NCBI GenBank assembly: GCA_002197545.1
Contig: NFUO01000112.1
Span: 124,001-188,000, forward strand
From: Acidobacteria subdivision 2 bacterium RH1 MAG20
GTDB lineage: Bacteria > Acidobacteriota > Terriglobia > Terriglobales > Acidobacteriaceae
Length of the DNA stretch: 64,000 bases
Reading direction: 5' to 3'
Shown here: in pieces, positions 30,341 through 39,168 of the stretch
How positions within the stretch are numbered: position 1 is the first letter of the stretch
Layout of the letters: each line of letters begins with the position of its first letter
Notes under the pieces: model-generated
Databases searched by the model: none
Told to the model about the DNA's origin: nothing
Seen by the model: only the letters and a program-made list of their open reading frames with translations
Made by a program: the position numbers and the translations under genes

Positions 30341-32983
30341 GTGGGTGTGCGCGCTCACCTGGCCAGTCTCGTAGAGGAGTTTCGCCAGCACGCTGCCGAG
30401 ACGGCAGTGGTGGCCCATCGCGGCAACCGGCGCTATCGAACCACCTACGGCGAGCTGGCGCAGCTTGCGGGCCGATTTGCCGCGGAGCTCGAGCGGCGCG
30501 GTGTAGCGGCTGGTGAGCGAGTGGTGCTGTGGGGCGAGAACTCCGCGGAATGGATGGGCGCGTTCTTCGGCTGCCTGCTGCGCGGAGTTCTCGCGGTCCC
30601 GCTGGATGCGGCGGGTTCGAGCGAGTTTGCCGAGCGCGTGCTGAAGGATGTTGCGCCAAGACTGATCGTGGGTGATCGAAGGCTCTTGAGTGCGGTGAGA
30701 GCGGATGTGCCGCAGTTATGGCTCTCCGAGTTGAGGGCACAGTTGCCTGCGGAGCCGCTGTTCGCGGTAAGTGAGGCGGTCAACGCGCAAACGCCGTTTC
30801 AGATTATCTTCACGTCGGGTACAACGTCGGAGCCGAAAGGGATCGTTCACACGCACCGCAATGTACTGGCAAGTTTGCAGCCTATTGAGAATGAGATAGC
30901 GAAGTACCGAAGGTACGAGCGATGGGTACATCCACTGCGCTTTCTGCACAGCCTGCCGTTGAGCCATGTCTTCGGGCAGTTTATGGGGTTGTGGGTGCCT
31001 CCGCTGCTGGCGGCGGAGGTACATTTTGTGGAGCAGCTTGAGGCGAGAAGGATGACGGAGATGATTCAACGCGAGCGCATCTCGGTGCTGGTGGCTGTGC
31101 CGCGTGTGCTGCAGTTGCTGCGAACACATCTGCTGGGGCGCTTTGGTGCGCTGGCTCAGGAATTGGAGAGCGCGAAGGGTTTCTCCCTCTGGAAGCGGTG
31201 GTGGCGGTTCCGGCAGGTGCATCGGGCCTTGGGGTGGAAGTTCTGGGCAGTGATCTCGGGTGGGGCAACAGTGCCTGCGGAGCTGGAAACTTTCTGGAAC
31301 CGGTTGGGGTTTGCCCTGGTCCAGGGGTATGGGATGACGGAGACAGCCGCGCTGGTGACATTGAATCATCCTTTTCGGATTGGGCAGGGAACAATCGGCA
31401 AGGCGCTGCCTGGGCGCGAGGTGCGCATCAGTGACGAAGGCGAGATTCTGGTGCGCGGTGACATGCTGGCCGCGGCGACATGGCAAGGCGGCGGGATGCG
31501 TCCGCGCGAGGGCGAGTGGCTGGCAACGGGCGATCTGGCGACGGAGAATGAGTCGGGCGAACTGCGGTTTCTTGGCAGAAAAGGAGATGTGATTGTTACG
31601 GGCGCTGGGATGAATGTGCTGCCTGCCGATCTGGAAGACGCGATCAACAGGCAGCCTGGCGTGCGCGGATGCGCGGTAGTGCCGTGTGAGGTGACAGCCG
31701 GAGTAGAACCGGTTGCCGTGGTGCTTTTTTCGGGGAACGATGAGGAGTTGCAAGTAGCTATTGGCAAGGCTAACAGCGGACTGGCCAGCTATCAGCAGAT
31801 TCGGCGAGTGTTGAGGTGGCCGGAGTTGCAGTTTCCGTACACCTCGACCGGGAAGCTGCTACGGAGGAAGGTGGCGCAGTGGGCTTGCGAGACCCTTCCG
31901 GGACAGCAGCGAACTCGACAGCCAGCGGGTTCGCCGGACGGAGATGTTTTGGTCAATTTGATTGCGGAGGTGACGGGCGAGCGCGTCTCTGGCGAAGAGG
32001 ACCGCCTGCGATTGTCGGAGGATTTGCACCTGGACAGCCTTGGACGCGTGCAGTTGCAGTCGGAGCTGGAGCAGCGGCTGGGTCTGGAGCTGGAGGATGA
32101 TGCGATTGCAGATGTGGAGACGCTGGGCGATCTGCGGAAGCTGGTCAAGAAGGAGTCTGGCGCGGAGCTCTCGCAGCAAACCACGACGCAGACTGTCACT
32201 GGCACAGCAAATCATTCCGCGGTGACGCTCTCTGTTGAAGCGGAGGCTGCCGCGCCGCACACCCGAACCGAGGCGACGGGAGAACGAGAGGCTGTGGAGC
32301 ATATCTATCCGCGGTGGCCGTGGAGTTGGCCGGTCAGGACGATTCGCATTGCATGGATCGAGCTTGTGATGAGGCCGCTGGTCCGGGCGCTGGCGTCGCC
32401 GCGAGTGGTGCGCCCGACGGCTGAGTTGCCGCCGGGGCCGCTGCTGGTCATTGCGAACCATGTGACCGCCTATGATGGGGCGCTGATTCTGTATGCGCTG
32501 CCGGCGAAGCTGAGGCGGAGAATGGCGATTGCCATGTCGGGCGAGATGCTGCTGGACCTCCGACGTGGGCAAAACCAGCGGAGCGTGCTCCATAACCTGC
32601 TGGCGCCAGTGGCATACGGATTGGTGACGGCGCTGTTCAATGTCTTTCCGTTGCCCCGGATGCGCGGGTTCCGAAGGAGTTTCAAGCATGCGGGTGAGGC
32701 GATGGACCGGGGGTACTCAGTGTTGGTCTTTCCGGAAGGGGAGCGAAGCCAGGATGGGAAGCTGCATTCGTTTCGACCTGGGATCGGTCTGCTGGCGCAG
32801 GAGTCGCGCGTTCCGGTGCTGCCGGTAGCACTGATCGGACTGGGTGAGATGAGAAAGACCCGGTGGTTTCGCTCAGGACAATTTGAGATACATGTTGGCG
32901 AGGCCATTCCGGTACATGAGGGGGCTGAACCGGGGGAGTTGACCGCGAGGTTCGAGGAGAGTGTCCGGCGGCTTCAACCCTGA
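30341..32983 (+). CDS. Three-domain fusion: AMP-dependent acyl ligase, acyl carrier domain, 1-acylglycerol-3-phosphate-type acyltransferase
   Basis: 880 residues. Residues 1-515 are an adenylate-forming acyl ligase: P-loop TSGTTSEPKG (158-167), YGMTE (330-334), ATGDL (395-399) and the catalytic Lys in STGKLLRRK (Lys505). Residues ~535-605 are an acyl carrier domain with LHLDSLGRVQL, the phosphopantetheine serine being Ser566. A ~50-residue linker follows. Residues ~660-880 are a PlsC-type acyltransferase with NHVTAYD (H707-x4-D712) and FPEGERS (797-803). The protein could activate a fatty acid, hold it on its own carrier domain and pass it to a lysophospholipid. This resembles E. coli Aas but with domains in reverse order and an added carrier. 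The start is a GTG at 30341, and GTG at 30347 is also possible. Confidence 0.92.
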   Translation: MGVRAHLASLVEEFRQHAAETAVVAHRGNRRYRTTYGELAQLAGRFAAELERRGVAAGERVVLWGENSAEWMGAFFGCLLRGVLAVPLDAAGSSEFAERVLKDVAPRLIVGDRRLLSAVRADVPQLWLSELRAQLPAEPLFAVSEAVNAQTPFQIIFTSGTTSEPKGIVHTHRNVLASLQPIENEIAKYRRYERWVHPLRFLHSLPLSHVFGQFMGLWVPPLLAAEVHFVEQLEARRMTEMIQRERISVLVAVPRVLQLLRTHLLGRFGALAQELESAKGFSLWKRWWRFRQVHRALGWKFWAVISGGATVPAELETFWNRLGFALVQGYGMTETAALVTLNHPFRIGQGTIGKALPGREVRISDEGEILVRGDMLAAATWQGGGMRPREGEWLATGDLATENESGELRFLGRKGDVIVTGAGMNVLPADLEDAINRQPGVRGCAVVPCEVTAGVEPVAVVLFSGNDEELQVAIGKANSGLASYQQIRRVLRWPELQFPYTSTGKLLRRKVAQWACETLPGQQRTRQPAGSPDGDVLVNLIAEVTGERVSGEEDRLRLSEDLHLDSLGRVQLQSELEQRLGLELEDDAIADVETLGDLRKLVKKESGAELSQQTTTQTVTGTANHSAVTLSVEAEAAAPHTRTEATGEREAVEHIYPRWPWSWPVRTIRIAWIELVMRPLVRALASPRVVRPTAELPPGPLLVIANHVTAYDGALILYALPAKLRRRMAIAMSGEMLLDLRRGQNQRSVLHNLLAPVAYGLVTALFNVFPLPRMRGFRRSFKHAGEAMDRGYSVLVFPEGERSQDGKLHSFRPGIGLLAQESRVPVLPVALIGLGEMRKTRWFRSGQFEIHVGEAIPVHEGAEPGELTARFEESVRRLQP

Positions 32984-33038
32984 AGGCAGGCGAGATTCTA
33001 TTGCGAAGGCAAGCCATTCGCACACCGATTCTGACGCT

Positions 33039-34820
33039 CTATACGGTATCTCCGGGCTTTGTCTTGGGCACGACCGGCTCGGGCTTCACTGGATAGGGTG
33101 GCCCCTTCGCCAAGACTTTTTGCAGGTCGGCATCGTAGCCGTAGATGTCGTCGAAGAAGTGGACTTCACCGTCGTCTTCTACCTCTCCTGTGACATAAAA
33201 AATCACGATAGGAATCGGTGTCTTCAGGCCCACGGTGCGATTGTTCTGGCTCTCATCGTTGAACGCAGCCTGAACCTTGTCCAGGTCCCAGGGCTGTTTG
33301 TCCTTGTCCAGTTGCCTGTCCAGCACCCACACTGCCAGGTCGGCGGGCTTCTGCACGCGAATGCATCCATGGCTGAAGTCCCGCCGCGAGTGATCGAACA
33401 GATACGGCGCAGGCGTCGAGTGCAGATAGATGTCGTACTGGTTCGGGAACATGAACTTCACCAGCCCCAGTGAGTTCTTCGGTCCCGGCTTCTCCCGCAC
33501 CACTACGCCGCCCTGCGCAACCTGCTTCGCCGTGTAGTTCGTCAGCACCTTGCCTCTGCCGTTCGTCACTTCAAAGTTATGCTTCTCCAGATATCCGTGG
33601 TCCGCCGCAACGTGCGGAGCCAGTTCCTTCTTCGCAATATCCACCGGAACATTCCAGTAAGGCCGAAAGACCAGGTAGCGCATCATGTGCGTGAATACCG
33701 GTGTCTGGTGCTCGCCAACTACCTTGCCCACGACCACCTTCATCTTGAAATCAAGCTTGTGGTCCGGCGTAAATCCGCGCAGCACAAACTCCGGCAGGTT
33801 CACCATCAGCGGAGCATTCAGATACTGGTCGGGCAGCCAGCGCCATCGCTCCAACGCATCCTGCAACTGAACCACTCGTTCGCTCAGCGGTACATTCAAC
33901 GATTTAATCGTCTGCGGGCCCAGCTTACCGTTCTCCTCGAGTCCATGGCGATGCTGATAGTGCTTCACATCCGCCGATAATTCTTTAGTTAAAATATGAG
34001 GTGCTGGCTTATCCGGCTCAGTACCGGTCTCATCCGCAGGAGCATCCCCTTCAAGCTGTAACCGCTTCAACAACTCTCCTGCCGCCGCGTAATGCTCGCC
34101 GACAGTAATCGCCTTCTCCACCATCGGCAGCGGCTGCGCGCCATCTGCCTGCTGCTGCTTCGCGAGATCGAGATAGCGCCCCAGTGCCGCCTCTGTCTGC
34201 CGGTACTGCTCCGAATCCGGTTCGACCCCCGCAATCAACTTCGGCACATCGATGGCATCGACCACGTGGTCCGATACAAATTCCGCCAGGTTATATCTTT
34301 TCGACTGGATGTTGATATCGAAATTGAAGTGCGATGGATTCACCCGCCCAATCCGCAGATCGGAGATATATCGCATTACATTCACCGTCATCGCCACATC
34401 GAACAGCGAGATCGCATCCGCCGACTTTCCCGACAGCTTCTGAATCCGTCCCTCCCACAGCGAGGCATCGTAGTCCTCAGGACTCAGGCCCTTTGCCGCG
34501 GCATCCTTGAACTGAGCAATAAATGCCAAGGCAGTCGCCGTCGGTTTGCCATCGCGCGTCCAGGCAAGTTCATAGTTGCGGTCGTCGTAGAACGTCGTCA
34601 CCGCCTGCTCGTAGTCGGAAAAGTTCGGCCAGCGCAGACTGGGCAGCTTCTTTGTCGCCACCAGCGCCTGCAGATTTCCCGCGTAGTCCGTCGTGTTTTC
34701 AGCCGAGGTCGACTTGCGATGCCGATGGCATCCACCCATCGCCAGCAAAGCAGCTAGGGCACACGCAGCACCCGTTTTACGCAACGAAACTCTCATCATC
34801 TGCATCTGCGGCTGGACCAT
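33039..34820 (-). CDS. L,D-transpeptidase of the YcbB/LdtD type, lipoprotein-like
   Basis: 593 residues. It forms 3-3 cross-links in peptidoglycan. The N-terminus MRVSLRKTGAACALAALLAMGGCHRHRK has a lipobox (MGGC), suggesting an anchored periplasmic enzyme. An N-terminal scaffold domain is followed by a peptidoglycan-binding segment (VKHYQHRHGLEENGKLGPQTIKSLNVPLSERVVQLQDALERWRW). The YkuD catalytic domain has HSTPAPYLFDHSRRDFSHGCIRV with the active-site Cys486, and the capping subdomain typical of the YcbB branch. The start is uncertain among ATGs at 34820, 34799 and 34796. The later two place the signal at the N-terminus. It ends 56 bp from the convergent fusion gene. Confidence 0.93.
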   Translation of the reverse strand: MVQPQMQMMRVSLRKTGAACALAALLAMGGCHRHRKSTSAENTTDYAGNLQALVATKKLPSLRWPNFSDYEQAVTTFYDDRNYELAWTRDGKPTATALAFIAQFKDAAAKGLSPEDYDASLWEGRIQKLSGKSADAISLFDVAMTVNVMRYISDLRIGRVNPSHFNFDINIQSKRYNLAEFVSDHVVDAIDVPKLIAGVEPDSEQYRQTEAALGRYLDLAKQQQADGAQPLPMVEKAITVGEHYAAAGELLKRLQLEGDAPADETGTEPDKPAPHILTKELSADVKHYQHRHGLEENGKLGPQTIKSLNVPLSERVVQLQDALERWRWLPDQYLNAPLMVNLPEFVLRGFTPDHKLDFKMKVVVGKVVGEHQTPVFTHMMRYLVFRPYWNVPVDIAKKELAPHVAADHGYLEKHNFEVTNGRGKVLTNYTAKQVAQGGVVVREKPGPKNSLGLVKFMFPNQYDIYLHSTPAPYLFDHSRRDFSHGCIRVQKPADLAVWVLDRQLDKDKQPWDLDKVQAAFNDESQNNRTVGLKTPIPIVIFYVTGEVEDDGEVHFFDDIYGYDADLQKVLAKGPPYPVKPEPVVPKTKPGDTV

Positions 34821-34961
34821 CCTTCAGGCAGCCACTTTGGGTGCCGACTTATTATGCAGGACTCACTTCAAGATAAACACAGTCAATGAAGTCGCATTTC
34901 GCCTTTGCCTGTTTTTGATCGGTGTCATCGATGCAAATCGGTGTTAAGCCTTCAGTCACTC

Positions 34962-36164
34962 CTACCGCGCAATTCCCGGCAGCATCGTCAGGCAAATCAC
35001 CGCCTGGGTCAAAAGCACCATGCCTGTCAGCCCAAGAAACATCTTCCGATGCCGCGTCTCGAGCACATCGGAGAATACGCCGCCGAGAAATGTAAACAGA
35101 AACGGCAGCGCCCAGACCCACGGCGTCGTCATCACCTGCGTCGTCACCAGAGGAAACAGCAGAACCGCCATCACCAGCGGGACTGTATTGCCAAAATAAC
35201 GGCAGCGGCGAATGCCCACATACAACACCGCAGCCACGCTCGTTGCCGCCACGATCGGTCCATTCCCGATGTTCGAGAAGAACCGGCGCACACCATCAAG
35301 CGAGAACCAGAACCGCCCCGCGCCCCCGGTAAACACATAGCTGAACGGGGCTGGACGAAACGCATAAAACGCAAACAGAATGACCAGCGCTCCCACCGCG
35401 GAGAAGACGAGTATTTGCATCACGTAGCTGCGCCGCCGCTCCGCCAGGTACAGCATCAGCACCAGCGCCGCCATAAAGCCAAACATCGCCGCCAGCAGAT
35501 GCGCCGTCGCCGTCAAACCCAGCGCCGCCGTCAGCAGCGCAATCCTCGGCTTCCACTTCTGTTGCGGCCCTTGCATGGCATGGGCCACGCCCATCGCCGT
35601 ATACACCAGCCCGTACAGTCCCCACATCGCCAGCACATCGTTATTCGGAGTTACAGAGAACCGCACCACCTCGGGGCAACAGCAGTACAGTCCCAGCGCG
35701 AAGAACGCGCCTTCATTGCCAAACAGCCTGCGCGTCACCCACCACAGCCCCGCGCCCAGCCACATCGCAAAAAAAATAAACGGCAAGTGCAGCAGATACT
35801 TCACGCTGCCAATCTCGTGCCGCGCCTCCCACGTCGAGCCATTCAGCGAACCGCTCGCATATAACCGATTCTCTGGACTACGCAACTTGTCGACGCCCAG
35901 TAGCACCAACCGTTGCGCGGTCAGCGGAAATCCCGCCACCCGATAAGCAAACGTGCCATCGCCGTCCAGATTGCCGCAGGTCGTAAAGTATCCAGCCAGC
36001 GGTGAAGGCCGCTCCCACATCTCCCGGCCGCAGCGGGCGAACCGGTAATCGTGCTCGGAGATCTCCTGCCGGTTCACCACCCAAAGACACTCCGCCAGAA
36101 AAAACAGCAGCAGCAGCGCAGCAAACCGCTGTGGCCGGCCAATCTGAATCTTCAAAAGCTTCAT
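34962..36164 (-). CDS. Polytopic membrane protein, possible GT-C-like glycosyltransferase
   Basis: 400 residues with about ten predicted TMs (for example FAALLLLFFLAECLWVV, YLLHLPFIFFAMWLGAGLWWV, ALLTAALGLTATAHLLAAMFGFMAALVLML, PLVMAVLLFPLVTTQ). The first periplasmic loop (residues ~30-110) contains NRQEISEHDYRFARCGREMW and an acidic NLDGDGTF segment, and FSVTPNNDVLAMWGLYG resembles GT-C loops. I do not recognise a definite family. A dolichol- or polyprenol-phosphate-dependent sugar transferase is possible on fold grounds only. It stands 141 bp upstream of the transpeptidase gene on the same strand, which hints at an envelope role. No strong ribosome site. Confidence 0.7.
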   Translation of the reverse strand: MKLLKIQIGRPQRFAALLLLFFLAECLWVVNRQEISEHDYRFARCGREMWERPSPLAGYFTTCGNLDGDGTFAYRVAGFPLTAQRLVLLGVDKLRSPENRLYASGSLNGSTWEARHEIGSVKYLLHLPFIFFAMWLGAGLWWVTRRLFGNEGAFFALGLYCCCPEVVRFSVTPNNDVLAMWGLYGLVYTAMGVAHAMQGPQQKWKPRIALLTAALGLTATAHLLAAMFGFMAALVLMLYLAERRRSYVMQILVFSAVGALVILFAFYAFRPAPFSYVFTGGAGRFWFSLDGVRRFFSNIGNGPIVAATSVAAVLYVGIRRCRYFGNTVPLVMAVLLFPLVTTQVMTTPWVWALPFLFTFLGGVFSDVLETRHRKMFLGLTGMVLLTQAVICLTMLPGIAR

Positions 36165-36250
36165 CTGCCGCGCACCAACAACACCTCCAGAGTGCCGTTT
36201 CGTTTGCCTAAGCCCTAGGTCGTGTTCCCTCTCTTATCGTATCGTGAGAT

Positions 36251-36688
36251 ATGCAGTCGCTTTCCTTTATCCCCGGTCGCGCCTTCCTCTCCTCCAACTC
36301 TCTCGCCGTCCCATGGACCGTCGTCTTCGAGGACGAAGGCGTCGCCGGCTACTTCTACGCCTGCGACCGCTCGCAGGAGAAGCACGAGCACAGCATCCTC
36401 GACGCCATGCTCATCTACAACGTCAGTGCGCTGGCTAAAAGCGACGCTGAACTCGAGCGGCCCGAACCGGAACGCATCGCGACCATCGAGTGGTCGCGCG
36501 ATGGCCTGCAGGCAGTGCTATACCTCGACGGAACGGCCCAGGGCCTCTTCGACTTCGAGGCTCGTTGCGGCTACTGCCGCATGGACTTCCCCAACTTCAT
36601 GGCAGAGCAGGGCGACACCTGGCGCAAATCCACCCATGCCTGGTCCGAAGCTGCCTTGCAGCGCTTCGAATCCGCACTTTACGTCTGA
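36251..36688 (+). CDS. DUF2251-like protein of unknown function
   Basis: 145 residues, soluble, no signal peptide. VPWTVVFEDEGVAGYFYACDRSQEKHEHSILDAMLIYNVSAL and IEWSRDGLQAVLYLDGTAQGLFDFEARCGYCRMDFPNF are the main conserved-looking stretches. The V-V-F-E-D-[DE]-G-x-x-G-Y-F-Y-A pattern is that of DUF2251 as I remember it. Function unknown. A Cys-x-x-Cys (GYCRM preceded by RCGYC) might bind a metal, but a single pair is weak evidence. The start at the first ATG lacks a ribosome-binding site. A cluster of repeats begins right at its stop codon. Confidence 0.65.
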   Translation: MQSLSFIPGRAFLSSNSLAVPWTVVFEDEGVAGYFYACDRSQEKHEHSILDAMLIYNVSALAKSDAELERPEPERIATIEWSRDGLQAVLYLDGTAQGLFDFEARCGYCRMDFPNFMAEQGDTWRKSTHAWSEAALQRFESALYV

Positions 36689-37049
36689 CCGCGGATCACA
36701 CGGATCAGCGCGGAATTACGGCTGTTTTGGAGTAGGTGTAGAGGGGTAAAGAACAGGCAACAGCAAAAGCAAAGACGAAATACCGGGGTTCTTCGCCGCG
36801 CTCAGAATGACCCATGTTTTTGATGACTCTATGGCATTTATAAAACTGCCCTAGTGTGGTGAGTTGTTAATTCGTTCCACTTGCCAAGGGCTGAAGGCCC
36901 GCTTTATACCAGCCTGGGGCAACGCCCCAGGTAATGTTCCGACACAAATTCAAGGGCTGAAAGCCCGTCCTATACTTCACCGAACTAACGACTCAGGACA
37001 CTAGACATCCTTGCCCTTATCCGTTTTTATCCGTGTCATCCGTGGTCGT
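36686..37049. repeat. Repeat cluster between DUF2251 gene and GNAT gene
   Basis: The ~350-bp gap is almost entirely repeats. It holds an inverted ATCCGTG-type copy (36686-36712, with CCGCGGATCACACGGATC); family A copy 3 (36718-36854, GGAGTAGGTGTAGAG to AAACTGCCCTAG); family C hairpins (36885-36975: AAGGGCTGAAGGCCCG, CCTGGGGCAACGCCCCAGG, AAGGGCTGAAAGCCCG); and a direct ATCCGTG-type copy (37015-37049). The last copy enters the GNAT gene's final codons. No gene is hidden here. Confidence 0.75.
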
Positions 37050-37584
37050 GCCCTTCCACCAGCGGAAGGTCCATAAAGACATTCGCTCGCACATAAGGCG
37101 AAGGCTCCGGCGGCAGGTGCCGGAAGCCCAGCGACTCATACAGATGAACCGCGTTGGCGAGTTTGTCGTTGGTGGCAAGGGTAAGCAGCGTTGCTCCCAG
37201 CGCCCGCGCCTGCTCGATGACGTATGCGAGCAGCTTGCGGCCAACGCCGCGCCCGCGATACTCCTCGGCGACCGCCATCTTGCCAACCTCATAGACGCCG
37301 GGCCGCACCACGATGAGCGCGCAACAGCCAATCGCCCGTCCTTCTACGCAGGCCATGTAGATATGGCCGCCGGGTTGAATGATGTAGCCGATGGGATTGC
37401 CCAGCACGACGCGGTCGGGATCTTCCAGGCCAAAGTATTTCTCGATCCATGCTTCATTCAGCCGGCGAAAGGCCGCAGCGTCGGCGGGCTGAAATGAGCG
37501 GAGCTGAAGGTGCGGGGTAGGCATGGAAGTATTCTCTCTCAGAGTGCTGTCGGGTATGTCGGCGAGGTCGAAGGTCAGTGGCAT
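37036..37584 (-). CDS. GNAT-family N-acetyltransferase
   Basis: 182 residues, cytoplasmic. The GNAT fold is recognisable from VYEVGKMAVAEEYRGRGVGRKLLAYVIEQARALGATLLTLATNDKLANAVHLYESLGFRHLP: motif A with the acetyl-CoA loop RGRGVGRKLL, then motif B with AVHLYESLGF. The substrate cannot be read from the sequence. The ATG at 37584 has AGAGGA eight bases upstream. An internal ATG at 37524 gives a shorter 162-residue form that starts where similarity would begin (MPTPHLQLRSFQPADAAAF). It is divergent from the lysR gene with an 86-bp gap, the usual arrangement for a LysR regulator and its target. The last codons (HDHG) lie inside a dispersed repeat. Confidence 0.92.
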   Translation of the reverse strand: MPLTFDLADIPDSTLRENTSMPTPHLQLRSFQPADAAAFRRLNEAWIEKYFGLEDPDRVVLGNPIGYIIQPGGHIYMACVEGRAIGCCALIVVRPGVYEVGKMAVAEEYRGRGVGRKLLAYVIEQARALGATLLTLATNDKLANAVHLYESLGFRHLPPEPSPYVRANVFMDLPLVEGHDHG

Positions 37585-37670
37585 GATTGGAATCCTCTTT
37601 AAACCTCAAACTAAGTTCGTCCAACTCATATGTCCAATATCTTGTTCATCCGAATTATGATGTTTTAGAT

Positions 37671-38579
37671 ATGGATAGCGATATCGAGCTGCGCCACCTT
37701 CGCTACTTTGTCGCCGTTGCCGAAGAGCTGCACTTCGGTCGCGCTGCCGTACGGCTCCATCTTGCTCAGCCTCCGCTCTCGCAACAGATTCGCAAGCTCG
37801 AAGAGATTCTCGGCTACCCCCTCTTCGTGCGGACTTCGCGGACGGTAAGACTCACCGCCGCCGGTGAGGTTTTTCTCGATAGCGCCCGGCGCACGCTGCG
37901 CAACGTGAAGGAGGACATGGAGGAGGCCCGCAGCATAGGCCGCGGCGATGTCGGCTCTCTGCGCGTCGGCTTTATCGGTTCCGGCATGTTGACGCCGCTG
38001 CCCGCAATGCTTGGTCGGTACCGCCGGCAGTATCCCCGAGTGCAGCTACAACTGCGCGAGACCTACACCGCCGCCGTGATGCAGTCCCTGCTCAAAGGCA
38101 CACTGGACGCAGGCTTCCTGCGCGATGGCGATCCGACAGAGGGACTTGTCATCGAGACGCTCTTCTCGGAATCTTTCGTCGCGGTGCTGCCCTACACGCA
38201 TCCACTGGCCGCGCGAACCAGCATCTCCGCTGCGGTGTTGCGCGATCAGCCTTTTGTCTACTTCTCACCCATGGCGGGAAATCTGGCCTACGAGAAGTCC
38301 ATCTCGCTGTGCGAAGAGCATGGTTTTCGTCCGCGAATCGTACAAGAAGCGCCGCAGTGGCTTACGATTCTGCGGCTCGTCGGCGCGGGCCTCGGCGTCA
38401 CCATCGCACCGGAATGCGTCCGGCAGATTGCGGCGCCGAATGTCATCTGCCTCAACCTGCGAGGCGCCAAGGTGAAGAGCGATATCGAACTCGCCTACCA
38501 ATCCGGCGAGAACCGCGCCATCGTGAAAGCCTTTGCCGCGATTGCGCGGGAGAGCTTCCGCAACACTGCCGAGAGGTGA
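37671..38579 (+). CDS. LysR-family transcriptional regulator
   Basis: 302 residues. The N-terminal helix-turn-helix is classical: LRHLRYFVAVAEELHFGRAAVRLHLAQPPLSQQIRKLEEILGYPLFVRTSRTVRLTAAGEVFL. A ~200-residue periplasmic-binding-like effector domain follows (SLRVGFIGSGMLTPLPAMLGRYRRQYPRVQLQLRE). Resemblance is to CatM/BenM/CbbR-like members, which often act on aromatic or carboxylic acid genes, but the effector is unknown. The ATG at 37671 begins at the usual spot. A TTG 84 bp upstream would add unlike residues. The divergent GNAT gene is the likely target, with the operator in the 86-bp gap (AACTCATATGTCCAAT and TTCATCCGAATTATG stretches). Confidence 0.95.
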   Translation: MDSDIELRHLRYFVAVAEELHFGRAAVRLHLAQPPLSQQIRKLEEILGYPLFVRTSRTVRLTAAGEVFLDSARRTLRNVKEDMEEARSIGRGDVGSLRVGFIGSGMLTPLPAMLGRYRRQYPRVQLQLRETYTAAVMQSLLKGTLDAGFLRDGDPTEGLVIETLFSESFVAVLPYTHPLAARTSISAAVLRDQPFVYFSPMAGNLAYEKSISLCEEHGFRPRIVQEAPQWLTILRLVGAGLGVTIAPECVRQIAAPNVICLNLRGAKVKSDIELAYQSGENRAIVKAFAAIARESFRNTAER

Positions 38580-38582
38580 AAG

Positions 38583-39110
38583 CTATCCGAGAAACATCTG
38601 CTCGACCTCGAGCCAGTTCTTCACTCGTTTGAAACCCTTTACCTTGGCATTGTGCGGCGAGCTGTACAGAATCCCCGTTCCTTGAAACCGCTGCAACTGC
38701 CGGGGATTGTCGTCGATCAGGTAATCCGCCCGCAGAATCCCCTTGTCCCCGCAATAGACGATGTGCGAAGGCGGAATAAACGGAAAATGCTTCTCCAGCC
38801 AGCGGTACTTCTGATGAAACGAAGTAGGAACCTCCATCGCAGCCGTGGCGATAAACACCTCGTAGTTATGCTGCAGCCGCTGCATCACCCGCTGCGACTC
38901 CGGCATCACCGCCAGCCTCTCGAAGAAGTCCTCCGACCGGAGATATGCTTCGAGCGCATCATGCCGGTCGCTGGACACGACCTGCCACAGCCATTTTCCT
39001 TCCAGGTCGGCCGCCGTGAGCTGCTCTTCATAATCGCGGTTGTAACGCAGCAGATGCTCAGCCACCGCATCCGCCATCACCTCATCCATGTCTACAGCAA
39101 TTCGCTTCAA
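38583..39110 (-). CDS. 5'(3')-deoxyribonucleotidase-like HAD phosphatase
   Basis: 175 residues, cytoplasmic. It has HAD motif I DMDEVMAD (residues 7-14), motif II-like IATAAME (Thr), a Lys in the SFHQKYRWLEKHFPFI region, and motif IV DYLIDDNP. This is the NT5C branch, which dephosphorylates deoxyribonucleoside monophosphates. Length and pattern match bacterial homologues of mitochondrial/cytosolic deoxyribonucleotidase. The start appears to be TTG (39110), giving MKRIAVDMDEV. No in-frame ATG before the active site gives a complete strand 1. It converges on the lysR gene with a four-base gap. Confidence 0.88.
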   Translation of the reverse strand: MKRIAVDMDEVMADAVAEHLLRYNRDYEEQLTAADLEGKWLWQVVSSDRHDALEAYLRSEDFFERLAVMPESQRVMQRLQHNYEVFIATAAMEVPTSFHQKYRWLEKHFPFIPPSHIVYCGDKGILRADYLIDDNPRQLQRFQGTGILYSSPHNAKVKGFKRVKNWLEVEQMFLG

Positions 39111-39168
39111 GGCAGGCCTATCCTCAATCCAGCAACACCCATCTCATTCCTGGTTCTTAGTTCCTAGT

